Of a stretch of DNA of 6,542 nt, positions 1 through 5,930 are shown piece after piece. Origin of the DNA: Actinomycetota bacterium (GTDB taxonomy: Bacteria; Actinomycetota; Actinomycetes; Nanopelagicales; Nanopelagicaceae). The notes below the pieces were generated by a model, which saw only the letters and a program-made list of their open reading frames with translations, was not told where the DNA came from and searched no databases. The stretch covers positions 1-6,542 of the forward strand of contig CANIAV010000047.1 of the NCBI GenBank assembly GCA_947465365.1, given 5' to 3'. Position 1 is the first letter of the stretch; each line of letters begins with the position of its first letter. The position numbers were made by a program, and so were the translations under genes.

Positions 1-806
1 ACAGATGGCGCACATAACGCCGCCAGACCATATGCGCCATCGACATGGAACCAGATATCACGCGCATGGGTTGCAGCTCCTACAGTTTCTAAATCATCAA
101 TAATTCCCAAATTAGTTGTGCCACCAGTTGCAACGACTGCAAAGACGCGGGTTTTCGAGGTGGCGTGCAGGTTATCGATTGCCGCGCCCACTGCAGCGCC
201 ATGAATTTTGCGATCACTGCTGGGTTCGATCTGTAATAAGTCCACATCCATAATATGAGCGGCGCTAGCGATTGATGAATGCGCTTCGGCGCTGCAGGCG
301 ATTGCCCAGCGCGCAGTATCGGGATATTTCTTACGCGCATCAGCGCGCGCGGCAACTAACGCGGAAAGATTTCCATTAGTGCCACCTTGTACAAATACAC
401 CACCTGCAGATTGCGGCAAACCTGCTAAATCAGCGATCCAGCGCAGCGCTTGATTTTCCGCAAATACTGCACCTGCACCTTCTTGCCACGAACCACCATA
501 AAGTGAACTTGCACCAACTACTAAATCAAAGAGGTTGGAATATTCAGTTGGAGCAGATGGGATAAATGCCAAGTTACGGGGATGATCCGTTGAAATACAT
601 GCTTTCGCTAAGACATTTGTAAATACCGCAAGTGCTTCATGGCCACCTAGACCTTTAGCGGTGATGGTATTGCCGACTTCGTTAAATAAATCTTCAGCCG
701 TGCGCGGGCCATCTAGCGGTGGATCATCTTTGAGGCGGTGCAAGCTATAGGCCAAGATTTCCTTGGCGAGGGCTTCAACTTCCGGTGTGAAATTATGAAT
801 TGGCAT
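1..806 (-). CDS. Group II pyridoxal-phosphate-dependent decarboxylase, N-terminal part (cut by window edge)
   Basis: This is a PLP enzyme of the group II amino-acid decarboxylase family (glutamate, aromatic amino acid and diaminobutyrate decarboxylases). Such enzymes are cytosolic and remove the alpha-carboxyl of an amino acid to give an amine. The visible 268 codons start with MPIHNFTPEVEAL. They contain QGGTNGNLSALVAAR (140-154), a cofactor-side stretch SAEAHSS with His176 (172-178), GGTTNLG followed by IDD (228-238), and HVDGAYG (254-260), whose Asp256 should pair with the pyridine nitrogen of PLP. The Schiff-base lysine and the C-terminal domain lie beyond the left edge, so substrate cannot be assigned. 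The ATG at 806 overlaps the end of the upstream gene by 14 bases in another frame. That start is the first in-frame ATG/GTG/TTG near the junction and implies translational coupling. A GAAAGG at 822-827 is about 15 bases from the ATG, too far for a normal ribosome site. Family confident; substrate unknown. Confidence 0.88.
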   Translation of the reverse strand, partial: MPIHNFTPEVEALAKEILAYSLHRLKDDPPLDGPRTAEDLFNEVGNTITAKGLGGHEALAVFTNVLAKACISTDHPRNLAFIPSAPTEYSNLFDLVVGASSLYGGSWQEGAGAVFAENQALRWIADLAGLPQSAGGVFVQGGTNGNLSALVAARADARKKYPDTARWAIACSAEAHSSIASAAHIMDVDLLQIEPSSDRKIHGAAVGAAIDNLHATSKTRVFAVVATGGTTNLGIIDDLETVGAATHARDIWFHVDGAYGLAALCAPS

Positions 807-2274
807 AATCAGTGCGATTAGCCTTTCGAATTAAATTACGTAAGGTTGTAGGAAAGACAAAGGCGTGAAAGGGAAGAACGGCATACCAATAAAGCTGGCC
901 ACCAAGTCCGCGCGGTGAAAAAATCGCCTCTTGGCGCACGCTACGTATTCCATCTTTTTCTATAATTGTAAATTCCAACCAGGCTTTTCCAGGAAGAACC
1001 ATTTCGGCATATAGCTTTAACCTAATGCCGCGTTCTAACTCTTCTACTCGCCAAAAATCTAAACTCTCACCAACGTGAAGAGTTAGCGGATCGCGACGGC
1101 CACGGCGTAATCCAACTCCTCCGAAGATACGATCTAAAAGTCCACGTAAATACCAGAGAAAATCAGCGCCATACCAACCATTTTCTCCACCGATACTTTC
1201 GATTGCCTGCCACAGCGCAGCTGAAGATGCTTGGGTCTCTTGTTCGCGGCTGTCACGCAAAACCATTTCGCCGGCCCAATCGGGATCTCCCTGCGCTTTC
1301 TGCCAAGGAGCGGTTGGATATGCCGCATCAGACCAACGAGTCATAACGTTGCGGTCGGCAATTCGCGAGAGCGCTAAATTAATTGCGCCTTCCACATCGA
1401 TAAATCCTTCAGGTGGTGGAGCGATTATCGAATCAATACTTTTCTTTGGATCTGCGACAACTTCGCTGATTAAAGATTCAACTAATGGGCGTGCTAAAGA
1501 TGTTGGTACAGGTGTTACGAGTCCGATCCAAAGGCTTGATAACTTCGGGGAAAGCACCGGAACTTGAATAATCCAACGTTTACGTAGCCCAGATAACTTG
1601 GCAAATTTCTGCATCATATCCGCGTAAGAAAGCACTTCCTTACCGCCGATATCGCAGATTTTTGAAACAGGTGTTGGTAACACTGCGCACTTGCGCAGGT
1701 AATAAAGCGCATCACGAATCGAAATCGGTTGCGTTAAATTTGAAACCCATTTTGGAGTTGTCATGACCGGCAAGCGATGCGTTAAATGGCGCAACATTTC
1801 AAAGGAGGCAGAACCTGAACCGATAATAATTCCAGCACGTAGTTCAAGAACTGGAACCTTGCCAGAGGCTAACTGTGTTCCGGTGTTCATACGCGAAGCT
1901 AAATGCTGGCTTCGGTTCTTATCATTGGCGATTCCACCTAAATAAATTATTTGTGAGATATTTTCTGCTTCCGCTGCCTGTGCAAAATTCTGCGCCATAG
2001 CATTTTCGACTTCATCAAAATTCTTTCCTGCGTTAATCGAATGCAGTAAGTAATAAGCGGTATGGACTCCATTTAAAGCCCGCCGCATATCGGCAAGGTT
2101 GTTGGCATTGCCGGCAACGATTTCAACGTCTTTGGCCCAAGGTTGCTCGCTAACTTTCTGCGCATCGCGAACCAAGACGCGGACTGCACATTTATCTGAA
2201 ACTAAATCACGGACCAAACGGCCACCAACATAGCCAGATGCGCCTGTGACAAGGATTAGCCGCTGCGTTTTCAT
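793..2274 (-). CDS. YbjT-like NAD(P)-binding SDR-family protein with C-terminal DUF2867
   Basis: The 493-residue protein has two parts. Residues 1 to about 300 are an atypical extended short-chain dehydrogenase/NmrA-like Rossmann domain: TGASGYVGG (10-18) carries the GxxGxxG dinucleotide loop, and VRVLVRD (31-37) ends strand 2 with Arg36, which favours NADP(H). YYLLHS (74-79) and YLGGI (111-115) are typical of this subgroup. The usual YxxxK catalytic pair is absent: the matching region reads S-x-H-L-x-S-R (122-128), so classical dehydrogenase activity is doubtful. Roughly residues 330-485 match DUF2867, with DPLTLHVGESLDFWRVEE and a tryptophan-rich tail. The architecture and length resemble E. 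coli YbjT (from memory), whose function is not established. The ATG at 2274 has no Shine-Dalgarno but has a -10-like box 7 bases upstream, suggesting a leaderless mRNA. The gene is probably first in an operon with the decarboxylase it overlaps. Confidence 0.9.
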   Translation of the reverse strand: MKTQRLILVTGASGYVGGRLVRDLVSDKCAVRVLVRDAQKVSEQPWAKDVEIVAGNANNLADMRRALNGVHTAYYLLHSINAGKNFDEVENAMAQNFAQAAEAENISQIIYLGGIANDKNRSQHLASRMNTGTQLASGKVPVLELRAGIIIGSGSASFEMLRHLTHRLPVMTTPKWVSNLTQPISIRDALYYLRKCAVLPTPVSKICDIGGKEVLSYADMMQKFAKLSGLRKRWIIQVPVLSPKLSSLWIGLVTPVPTSLARPLVESLISEVVADPKKSIDSIIAPPPEGFIDVEGAINLALSRIADRNVMTRWSDAAYPTAPWQKAQGDPDWAGEMVLRDSREQETQASSAALWQAIESIGGENGWYGADFLWYLRGLLDRIFGGVGLRRGRRDPLTLHVGESLDFWRVEELERGIRLKLYAEMVLPGKAWLEFTIIEKDGIRSVRQEAIFSPRGLGGQLYWYAVLPFHAFVFPTTLRNLIRKANRTDYANS

Positions 2275-2297
2275 AGTTCAGAGCCTAGACTGCGGCT
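2275..2297. promoter_or_regulatory. Divergent promoter region with two overlapping -10 boxes, leaderless starts on both sides
   Basis: Only 23 bases separate the start codons of the SDR/DUF2867 gene and the NADH dehydrogenase. On the plus strand TAGACT (2286-2291) fits the actinobacterial -10 pattern TAnnnT and ends 6 bases before the ATG at 2298. On the minus strand TAGGCT (2287 down to 2282) fits the same pattern and ends 7 bases before the ATG at 2274. The two boxes share the TA step at 2286-2287. No Shine-Dalgarno fits in either direction, and transcription would begin at or next to each ATG. No good -35 match is seen. Each -35 position would fall inside the opposite gene. The boxes are seen in the sequence; promoter function is inferred. 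Confidence 0.6.
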
Positions 2298-3530
2298 ATG
2301 GCTTCTTCCACACGACCAAAAGTCGTAATTCTCGGGGCAGGTTTCGGCGGGCTCACCACCGCTAAAGCGCTGGCTAAAGACGCCGATGTCACCGTTGTTG
2401 ATCGCCATAACTTCCAAACATTTCTGCCACTTCTATATCAAGTGGCAACTGCCGGGCTTGCCGCAGACCATGTCGCACATCCAGTCCGTGGAGCGCTACG
2501 TAAAAGTGGTGTGAAATTCCGAATGGGTTCACCTATTTCAGTCGACCACAAGAATAAAACGGTAAAGCTTGATTCATCTGAAACTCTCGAGTTTGATCAT
2601 TTAGTTGTTGCACTCGGTTCTGCCACGGCAGATTTCGGCGTCAAGGGTGTTATGGAAAATGCACTTGGTATGAAGAGCGTTCACGAGGCAATTGGTATCC
2701 GTGCCGAAGTCATGCGCCGTTTTGAAGATCTCTGTCGTTTTGAAGATCAAACCCGACTTTCATTAAGTGTTGTTGGAGGCGGTCCAACTGGCGTGGAAAT
2801 GGCCGGGGCTCTCGCAGAATTAAAAAAGGGTCCTTTAAATAACGATGAAGCAAATGCCGCAAAACATATCGATATCTACTTAATTGAAGCTGGGCCAAGA
2901 ATCCTGCCGGCGTTTAGTGAAAAACTATCTGCACGTGCTAAACGAGATTTAGAAAAGCTAGGCGTTAAAGTTTTGCTAAATACAGCGGTGCAAGAAGTTA
3001 AACCCCGCCAGATATTAATTAAGAATGCAGATCCGGTGCCGTCAGAGGTAACAATTTGGGCAGCAGGGGTTAAAGGCGAACCAACTGGTGCACTACTTAA
3101 TCTGCCACTCGAAGGAACTCGCATCAGCGTTGCTCAGAATTTACAGGTTAGCCATTATCCAAATATTTGGGCGATCGGTGATATCTCCGGTGCAAAAGGC
3201 GCCGATGGACGTTTCTTGCCGATGGTTGCACCAGTTGCAATGCAACAAGGGCGTTGGGTTGCTAAACAAATTATGCGCGCATCTCGCGGACAAGTTTTGC
3301 AAGATTTCAAGTACCTAGATAAAGGTTCGATGGCAACTATCGGTCGCCACAAGGCCGTTGTTCAATTTAAAGGCATACAAATTGCAGGAATACCTGCTTG
3401 GTATGCCTGGTTGTGGCTCCACTTGTTCTACTTACTTGGTGGGCGCAACAAGATCGGCACGATCGCTGATTGGACTTGGAACTATCTAACTTTTGATCGC
3501 GGCAATCGCCACATTATGGATAGCATGTAA
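2298..3530 (+). CDS. ndh: Type II NADH dehydrogenase (NDH-2), FAD-dependent NADH:quinone oxidoreductase
   Basis: This is a single-subunit, non-proton-pumping respiratory enzyme that moves electrons from NADH through FAD to membrane quinone, acting on the cytoplasmic face of the membrane. The 410 residues show VVILGAGFGG (9-18) for FAD binding, ending at Asp35. The NDH family signature TFLPLLYQVATAGL (41-54) follows. A second Rossmann motif for NADH, VVGGGPTGVE (158-167), comes next, then TIWAAGVKG and the FAD-contacting IWAIGD. The C-terminus has an aromatic, partly hydrophobic segment (GIPAWYAWLWLHLFYLLGG) followed by conserved ADWTWNYL, the usual membrane-docking region. It is somewhat shorter than my recollection of mycobacterial Ndh (about 460 residues), mainly at the C-terminus. 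The ATG at 2298 is preceded by a TAnnnT box at 6 bases rather than a ribosome site. Residues 141-150 (RFEDLCRFED) contain a tandem repeat. A related ferredoxin/other-acceptor oxidoreductase is possible but less likely. Confidence 0.92.
   Translation: MASSTRPKVVILGAGFGGLTTAKALAKDADVTVVDRHNFQTFLPLLYQVATAGLAADHVAHPVRGALRKSGVKFRMGSPISVDHKNKTVKLDSSETLEFDHLVVALGSATADFGVKGVMENALGMKSVHEAIGIRAEVMRRFEDLCRFEDQTRLSLSVVGGGPTGVEMAGALAELKKGPLNNDEANAAKHIDIYLIEAGPRILPAFSEKLSARAKRDLEKLGVKVLLNTAVQEVKPRQILIKNADPVPSEVTIWAAGVKGEPTGALLNLPLEGTRISVAQNLQVSHYPNIWAIGDISGAKGADGRFLPMVAPVAMQQGRWVAKQIMRASRGQVLQDFKYLDKGSMATIGRHKAVVQFKGIQIAGIPAWYAWLWLHLFYLLGGRNKIGTIADWTWNYLTFDRGNRHIMDSM
2718..2748 (+). repeat. 13-base perfect direct repeat within ndh (period 18)
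   Basis: CGTTTTGAAGATC occurs at 2718-2730 and again at 2736-2748, exactly 18 bases apart and in frame. It encodes RFED twice in RFED-LC-RFED. Identity at the DNA level over 13 bases, including third codon positions, suggests a small in-frame duplication. The repeat lies in the linker before the NADH-binding motif. Confidence 0.7.
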
Positions 3531-3534
3531 TTTG

Positions 3535-4314
3535 ATGTCCGGCTATATAAATCTGCGCGGCCAGCAAATACATTCGCAAGAATGGGAAAATAATGGCGAA
3601 GCCGTAGTTCTTCTGCACGGAGGTTTAAGTCAAACTTCGCATTGGGATTATGTTTTAGCTCCTGATCTTGAACCCGATTTTCATCTCTTTGCTTACGATC
3701 GCGCAGGTCATGGTTACACCGCAGATCAAGCAGAATCTTTTCACTTTAAATTTCAAATCCGCGAAGCCATTGCCTATCTAGAAGATGTTGTAAAAGAACC
3801 GGCTCATTTAATTGGTTGGTCAGATGGTGGAATCATCGCAATGTCGATCGCTATCGCTCGACCAGAGTTAGTTAAATCCTTGGTCCTAATAGGTGCGAAT
3901 TATCATTATTCTGGCACGCTAATTCATCTCCCCTTTGTTGAGCCAAGTGAAGAAGATAAAGCCGAATATATGGAAACATCACCAGATGCACCTCACACAC
4001 AGGTGGAGAAGATAAAGAAGATGTTAAGTATTTGGGAGACTGAACCTGATATCCCGCTTAGCGATTTAGCAAAAATTCAATGTCCTACCTTGATAATTGC
4101 TGGTGATGATGATGTTATTTCACACGAGCACACCCTTGAGATGTATCGCGCCATTGAGTTAAGTCAGCTGGCGATCATTCCCGGTACATCACATATTGCG
4201 CCTAAGGAAAAGCCAGCGCTATTTAGCGCTTTAGTACAGCAGTTTTTAACAGATTTAAATTATCCGATGACCAAGATGCCGATTCGGCGAGTTAGCAATC
4301 AACCGGAACAATAG
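3535..4314 (+). CDS. Alpha/beta hydrolase
   Basis: This is an alpha/beta-hydrolase-fold enzyme of 259 residues, the usual length for a single-domain, presumably cytosolic member. The oxyanion-hole motif is LLHGG (26-30), followed by YDRAGHG (54-60). The nucleophile elbow GWSDGG (94-99) carries Ser96. AGDDDVI (189-195) places the acid at Asp193 and GTSHIAP (217-223) places His220, so the Ser-Asp-His triad is complete. A cap region lies at about 122-180. Substrate cannot be read from the sequence; esterase, lactonase or C-C hydrolase are all open. The ATG at 3535 is preferred over an upstream in-frame ATG at 3493, because the extra 14 residues lie inside ndh and the fold begins naturally at MSGYINLRG. 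The gene starts 4 bases after the ndh stop without a clear Shine-Dalgarno, so it is probably cotranscribed and coupled to ndh. A TAGCAT (3521-3526), 8 bases before the ATG, could be a weak internal leaderless promoter. Its 3' end overlaps the convergent carbonic anhydrase gene by 23 bases. Confidence 0.88.
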   Translation: MSGYINLRGQQIHSQEWENNGEAVVLLHGGLSQTSHWDYVLAPDLEPDFHLFAYDRAGHGYTADQAESFHFKFQIREAIAYLEDVVKEPAHLIGWSDGGIIAMSIAIARPELVKSLVLIGANYHYSGTLIHLPFVEPSEEDKAEYMETSPDAPHTQVEKIKKMLSIWETEPDIPLSDLAKIQCPTLIIAGDDDVISHEHTLEMYRAIELSQLAIIPGTSHIAPKEKPALFSALVQQFLTDLNYPMTKMPIRRVSNQPEQ

Positions 4315-4810
4315 TTCCGGTCTTCACATCATAAATCGCACCTGCCACAGTCACGCCTTCGCGCAATAATGGATAGGCGCGGATGCGATTGACGTCAATT
4401 GCGAGCGCACCTTCTTGATCACGAGTTGTACGAAATTCCAGTGAGCGAGTGTCAACGTCAAACTTCTCATCGATAAGTGCGTGGATATCTGCTTCATCAC
4501 CGCGCGCCATTGCGCAATCGGTATGTGGCATAACCAAGATGCGATCGACATTTAAAAGATAGGTGGCCAGCACAAGTGTGCGGATAACGTCTTCCGTTAC
4601 ACGGGCTCCAGCGTTACGTAAAATCTTGGCATCTCCCGAGCGCATGCCAACGACAGACAAGGGATTGATACGCGAATCCATGCAGGTAACGATTGCTAGA
4701 CCCTTTGCGGCGCGGCCGGTGAGTTCTGAGTATTTAAATGACTTTATATATTCGGCATTTGCCGCGATTAGATCGTCAAATTGCTCATGAGGAAACGAAT
4801 AGTTCTTCAT
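4292..4810 (-). CDS. Beta-class carbonic anhydrase
   Basis: This is a zinc enzyme that interconverts CO2 and bicarbonate in the cytosol, supplying bicarbonate to carboxylases and helping pH balance. The 172-residue protein has the beta-class zinc ligands Cys43 in CMDSR (43-47), and His96 and Cys99 in PHTDC (95-99). The Asp45-Arg47 dyad is intact. RNAGARVTEDVIRTL (65-79) is the conserved helix region. Length and motif spacing resemble the short mycobacterial Rv1284-type enzymes rather than the longer plant-like group. The ATG at 4810 has a clear Shine-Dalgarno AAAGGG (4816-4821) with a 5-base spacer, unlike the leaderless-looking neighbours. It lies 31 bases downstream of tRNA-Thr on the same strand with no visible terminator or -10 box between, so read-through from the tRNA promoter is likely. 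Its last 23 bases overlap the convergent hydrolase gene. The family and active-site residues are clear. Confidence 0.95.
   Translation of the reverse strand: MKNYSFPHEQFDDLIAANAEYIKSFKYSELTGRAAKGLAIVTCMDSRINPLSVVGMRSGDAKILRNAGARVTEDVIRTLVLATYLLNVDRILVMPHTDCAMARGDEADIHALIDEKFDVDTRSLEFRTTRDQEGALAIDVNRIRAYPLLREGVTVAGAIYDVKTGTIVPVDC
4302..4321. terminator. Perfect 8-bp hairpin at the overlap of two convergent genes, possible bidirectional terminator
   Basis: ACCGGAAC (4302-4309) and GTTCCGGT (4314-4321) pair perfectly around a 4-base loop AATA. The hydrolase stop TAG (4312-4314) starts in this loop. On the opposite strand the hairpin encodes TGTIVPV near the carbonic anhydrase C-terminus. No T-run follows on either side, so it is not a canonical intrinsic terminator. 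A role in stopping convergent transcription or stabilising 3' ends is inferred from position and symmetry. Confidence 0.45.
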
Positions 4811-4815
4811 CGTTA

Positions 4816-4821
4816 CCCTTT
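4816..4821 (-). promoter_or_regulatory. Shine-Dalgarno for the carbonic anhydrase
   Basis: On the minus strand AAAGGG ends 5 bases before the ATG at 4810. This is the only well-placed ribosome binding site at a start visible in the window. It supports the chosen start and an mRNA with a real 5' leader, in agreement with transcription beginning upstream at the tRNA. Confidence 0.7.
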
Positions 4822-4841
4822 CGCATTGGGTTGAAACTGCG

Positions 4842-4913
4842 AGCCCCCCGTCAGGATTGAACTGACGACCTGCGCATTACAAGTGCGCTGCTCTACCACT
4901 GAGCTAGAGAGGC
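4842..4913 (-). tRNA. tRNA-Thr (anticodon UGU)
   Basis: The minus strand folds into a complete 72-base cloverleaf. The 7-bp acceptor stem is GCCTCTC with GGGGGGC (two G-U pairs). The D arm is GCTC-AGTGGTA-GAGC and the anticodon stem is GCGCA/TGCGC. The 7-base loop is CTTGTAA, giving anticodon TGT, which reads ACA and other ACN threonine codons. The variable loop is 5 bases and the T arm is GTCAG-TTCAATC-CTGAC. The discriminator base is T at 4842. CCA is not encoded (the next bases are CGCA), so it must be added after transcription. The tRNA is transcribed divergently from ppx and towards the carbonic anhydrase gene. Confidence 0.96.
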
Positions 4914-4941
4914 TTGCCGCCTTTGTGAGGCAACGGGCGTA

Positions 4942-4969
4942 ATTATGGCAGTTAACGCCGTAATCTAAA
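4942..4969 (-). promoter_or_regulatory. Likely promoter for tRNA-Thr (and perhaps the carbonic anhydrase)
   Basis: On the minus strand CATAAT (4947 down to 4942) matches the TATAAT consensus at 5 of 6 positions. TTTAGA (4969 down to 4964) matches TTGACA at 4 of 6, with a 16-base spacer. Transcription would start near 4935, giving a leader of about 20 bases before the tRNA. That leader can form TTGCC/GGCAA (4914-4918 with 4929-4933). A near-palindrome GGCAGTTAACGCC (4947-4959) sits in the spacer and just touches the -10 box. Inferred from motif match and spacing only. Confidence 0.5.
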
Positions 4970-4997
4970 AATCATCAATCTCGGCAGCGTAAACAGG

Positions 4998-5003
4998 TAG
5001 GTT
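4998..5003 (+). promoter_or_regulatory. -10 box for ppx, leaderless start
   Basis: TAGGTT fits the TAnnnT -10 pattern and ends 7 bases before the ATG at 5011, so transcription would start at or beside the start codon. No Shine-Dalgarno lies before that ATG and no convincing -35 is seen. The geometry is the same as in the divergent gap near 2286. Confidence 0.5.
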
Positions 5004-5010
5004 TGGCGCT

Positions 5011-5928
5011 ATGCGATTGGGCGTTTTAGATGTGGGTTCAAACACCGTCCATCTCCAAGTCGTTGATGCGCACCCTGGTGCTCGCCCAAGCCCGGCTACC
5101 AATCAAAAAGTCGAGCTGCGACTTCACGAATATTTGAATAAAGATGGCGAAATAACCGCAGAAGGCGTTGCACTACTTGAAGCATCAATTGAAGATGCAA
5201 TTTCACATGCTAAAGAGTTTGAAACTGAAGAGATCTTGGCTTTTGCTACATCCGCAATTCGTGATGCAAAAAATGGCAAAGAAATTCTGGCCGAGATAAA
5301 TCAGAAATTTGAAATAGATCTGCAAGTTCTCTCTGGTGATGATGAAGCACAGATGACTTTCTTGGCAGTACGACGTTGGCTCGGTTGGTCCAGCGGTCGT
5401 TTGCTCGTCTTAGATATCGGTGGCGGCTCACTTGAAATCGCCGTTGGTGATGACGAACGTGCCGAGGCAACTGTTTCACTTCCGCTTGGTGCATCCCGTT
5501 TAACCCGCGAATATCTAGGCTCTGATCCCCATACCTCGAAAGAGATAAAAGCTTTAGAAACTTATGTACTAGATGCGGTTAAGAGTTCAGTACCAGAAGA
5601 CATCATGGATCACGTAGCCGATCATTTCGTTGCAACCAGTAAAACCTTTAGAACTCTAGCTCGCTTGGGTGAACATTGGTTTGACGATAATCCCAAGTAT
5701 TTAAAGATTAACTCGCTCACCAAAATGATTCCAAAGATGCAAGATATGTCTAATAAGGAACGTGCTGAATTGCCAGGTGTTTCTCAAAGCCGGGCGCGCC
5801 AAATTGTGGCGGGTGCGATCGTGGCGCGTACTGTTATGGAAAGGCTGCACATCAGCGAACTAGAAATTTGCCCTTGGGCGCTACGCGAAGGAATTGTTCT
5901 GCGTTGGCTCGATTGGATGGAGCGTTAA
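5011..5928 (+). CDS. ppx: Exopolyphosphatase, Ppx/GppA family, PPX1 type
   Basis: This cytosolic enzyme belongs to the ASKHA-fold Ppx/GppA family. It removes terminal phosphate from inorganic polyphosphate; some relatives hydrolyse pppGpp. The 305 residues begin MRLGVLDVGSNTVHL, where LDVGSNT (6-12) is the first phosphate loop. LDIGGGSLE (134-142) is the second. SGDDEAQMTF (108-117) carries Glu112, which aligns with the catalytic glutamate of E. coli Ppx as I recall it. FATSAIRDA (78-86) and the C-terminal EICPWALREG match the mycobacterial Rv0496 (PPX1) sequence closely from memory. It is a short form with only the two-lobed catalytic domain and lacks the C-terminal helical domain of the long Ppx. 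Its C-terminus is also shorter than PPX1 (about 344 residues). The start is fixed by the motif at the N-terminus and by the -10 box 7 bases upstream. It converges on the MutT1-like gene 16 bases away. Confidence 0.93.
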   Translation: MRLGVLDVGSNTVHLQVVDAHPGARPSPATNQKVELRLHEYLNKDGEITAEGVALLEASIEDAISHAKEFETEEILAFATSAIRDAKNGKEILAEINQKFEIDLQVLSGDDEAQMTFLAVRRWLGWSSGRLLVLDIGGGSLEIAVGDDERAEATVSLPLGASRLTREYLGSDPHTSKEIKALETYVLDAVKSSVPEDIMDHVADHFVATSKTFRTLARLGEHWFDDNPKYLKINSLTKMIPKMQDMSNKERAELPGVSQSRARQIVAGAIVARTVMERLHISELEICPWALREGIVLRWLDWMER

Positions 5929-5930
5929 CT

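Noticed and set aside
89..355. 88-codon minus-strand open frame
   Set aside because: It lies inside the PLP decarboxylase in another frame, and its product has no recognisable motif. The decarboxylase frame carries several family motifs through the same bases.
2876..3124. Antisense open frame within ndh, and similar antisense frames in the SDR, carbonic anhydrase and ppx genes
   Set aside because: All are shadows of strongly conserved coding frames, with no ribosome site, no domain and unlikely composition.
3521..3526. TAGCAT as an independent leaderless promoter for the hydrolase
   Set aside because: Its 8-base spacing is outside the 6-7 bases seen at the other starts, and the 4-base gap to ndh already explains expression by cotranscription. 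It is kept only as a remark.
3493..3534. Longer hydrolase start at ATG 3493, overlapping ndh
   Set aside because: The added residues (MIAAIATLWIACNL) look like a short hydrophobic leader, but they lie wholly in the ndh coding end in another frame. Homologous folds begin near MSGYINLRG, so the hydrophobic stretch is probably an out-of-frame by-product.
4842..4913. tRNA as an integration (att) site
   Set aside because: The tRNA is intact, no integrase gene is nearby, and no partial copy of its 3' end is seen elsewhere in the window.
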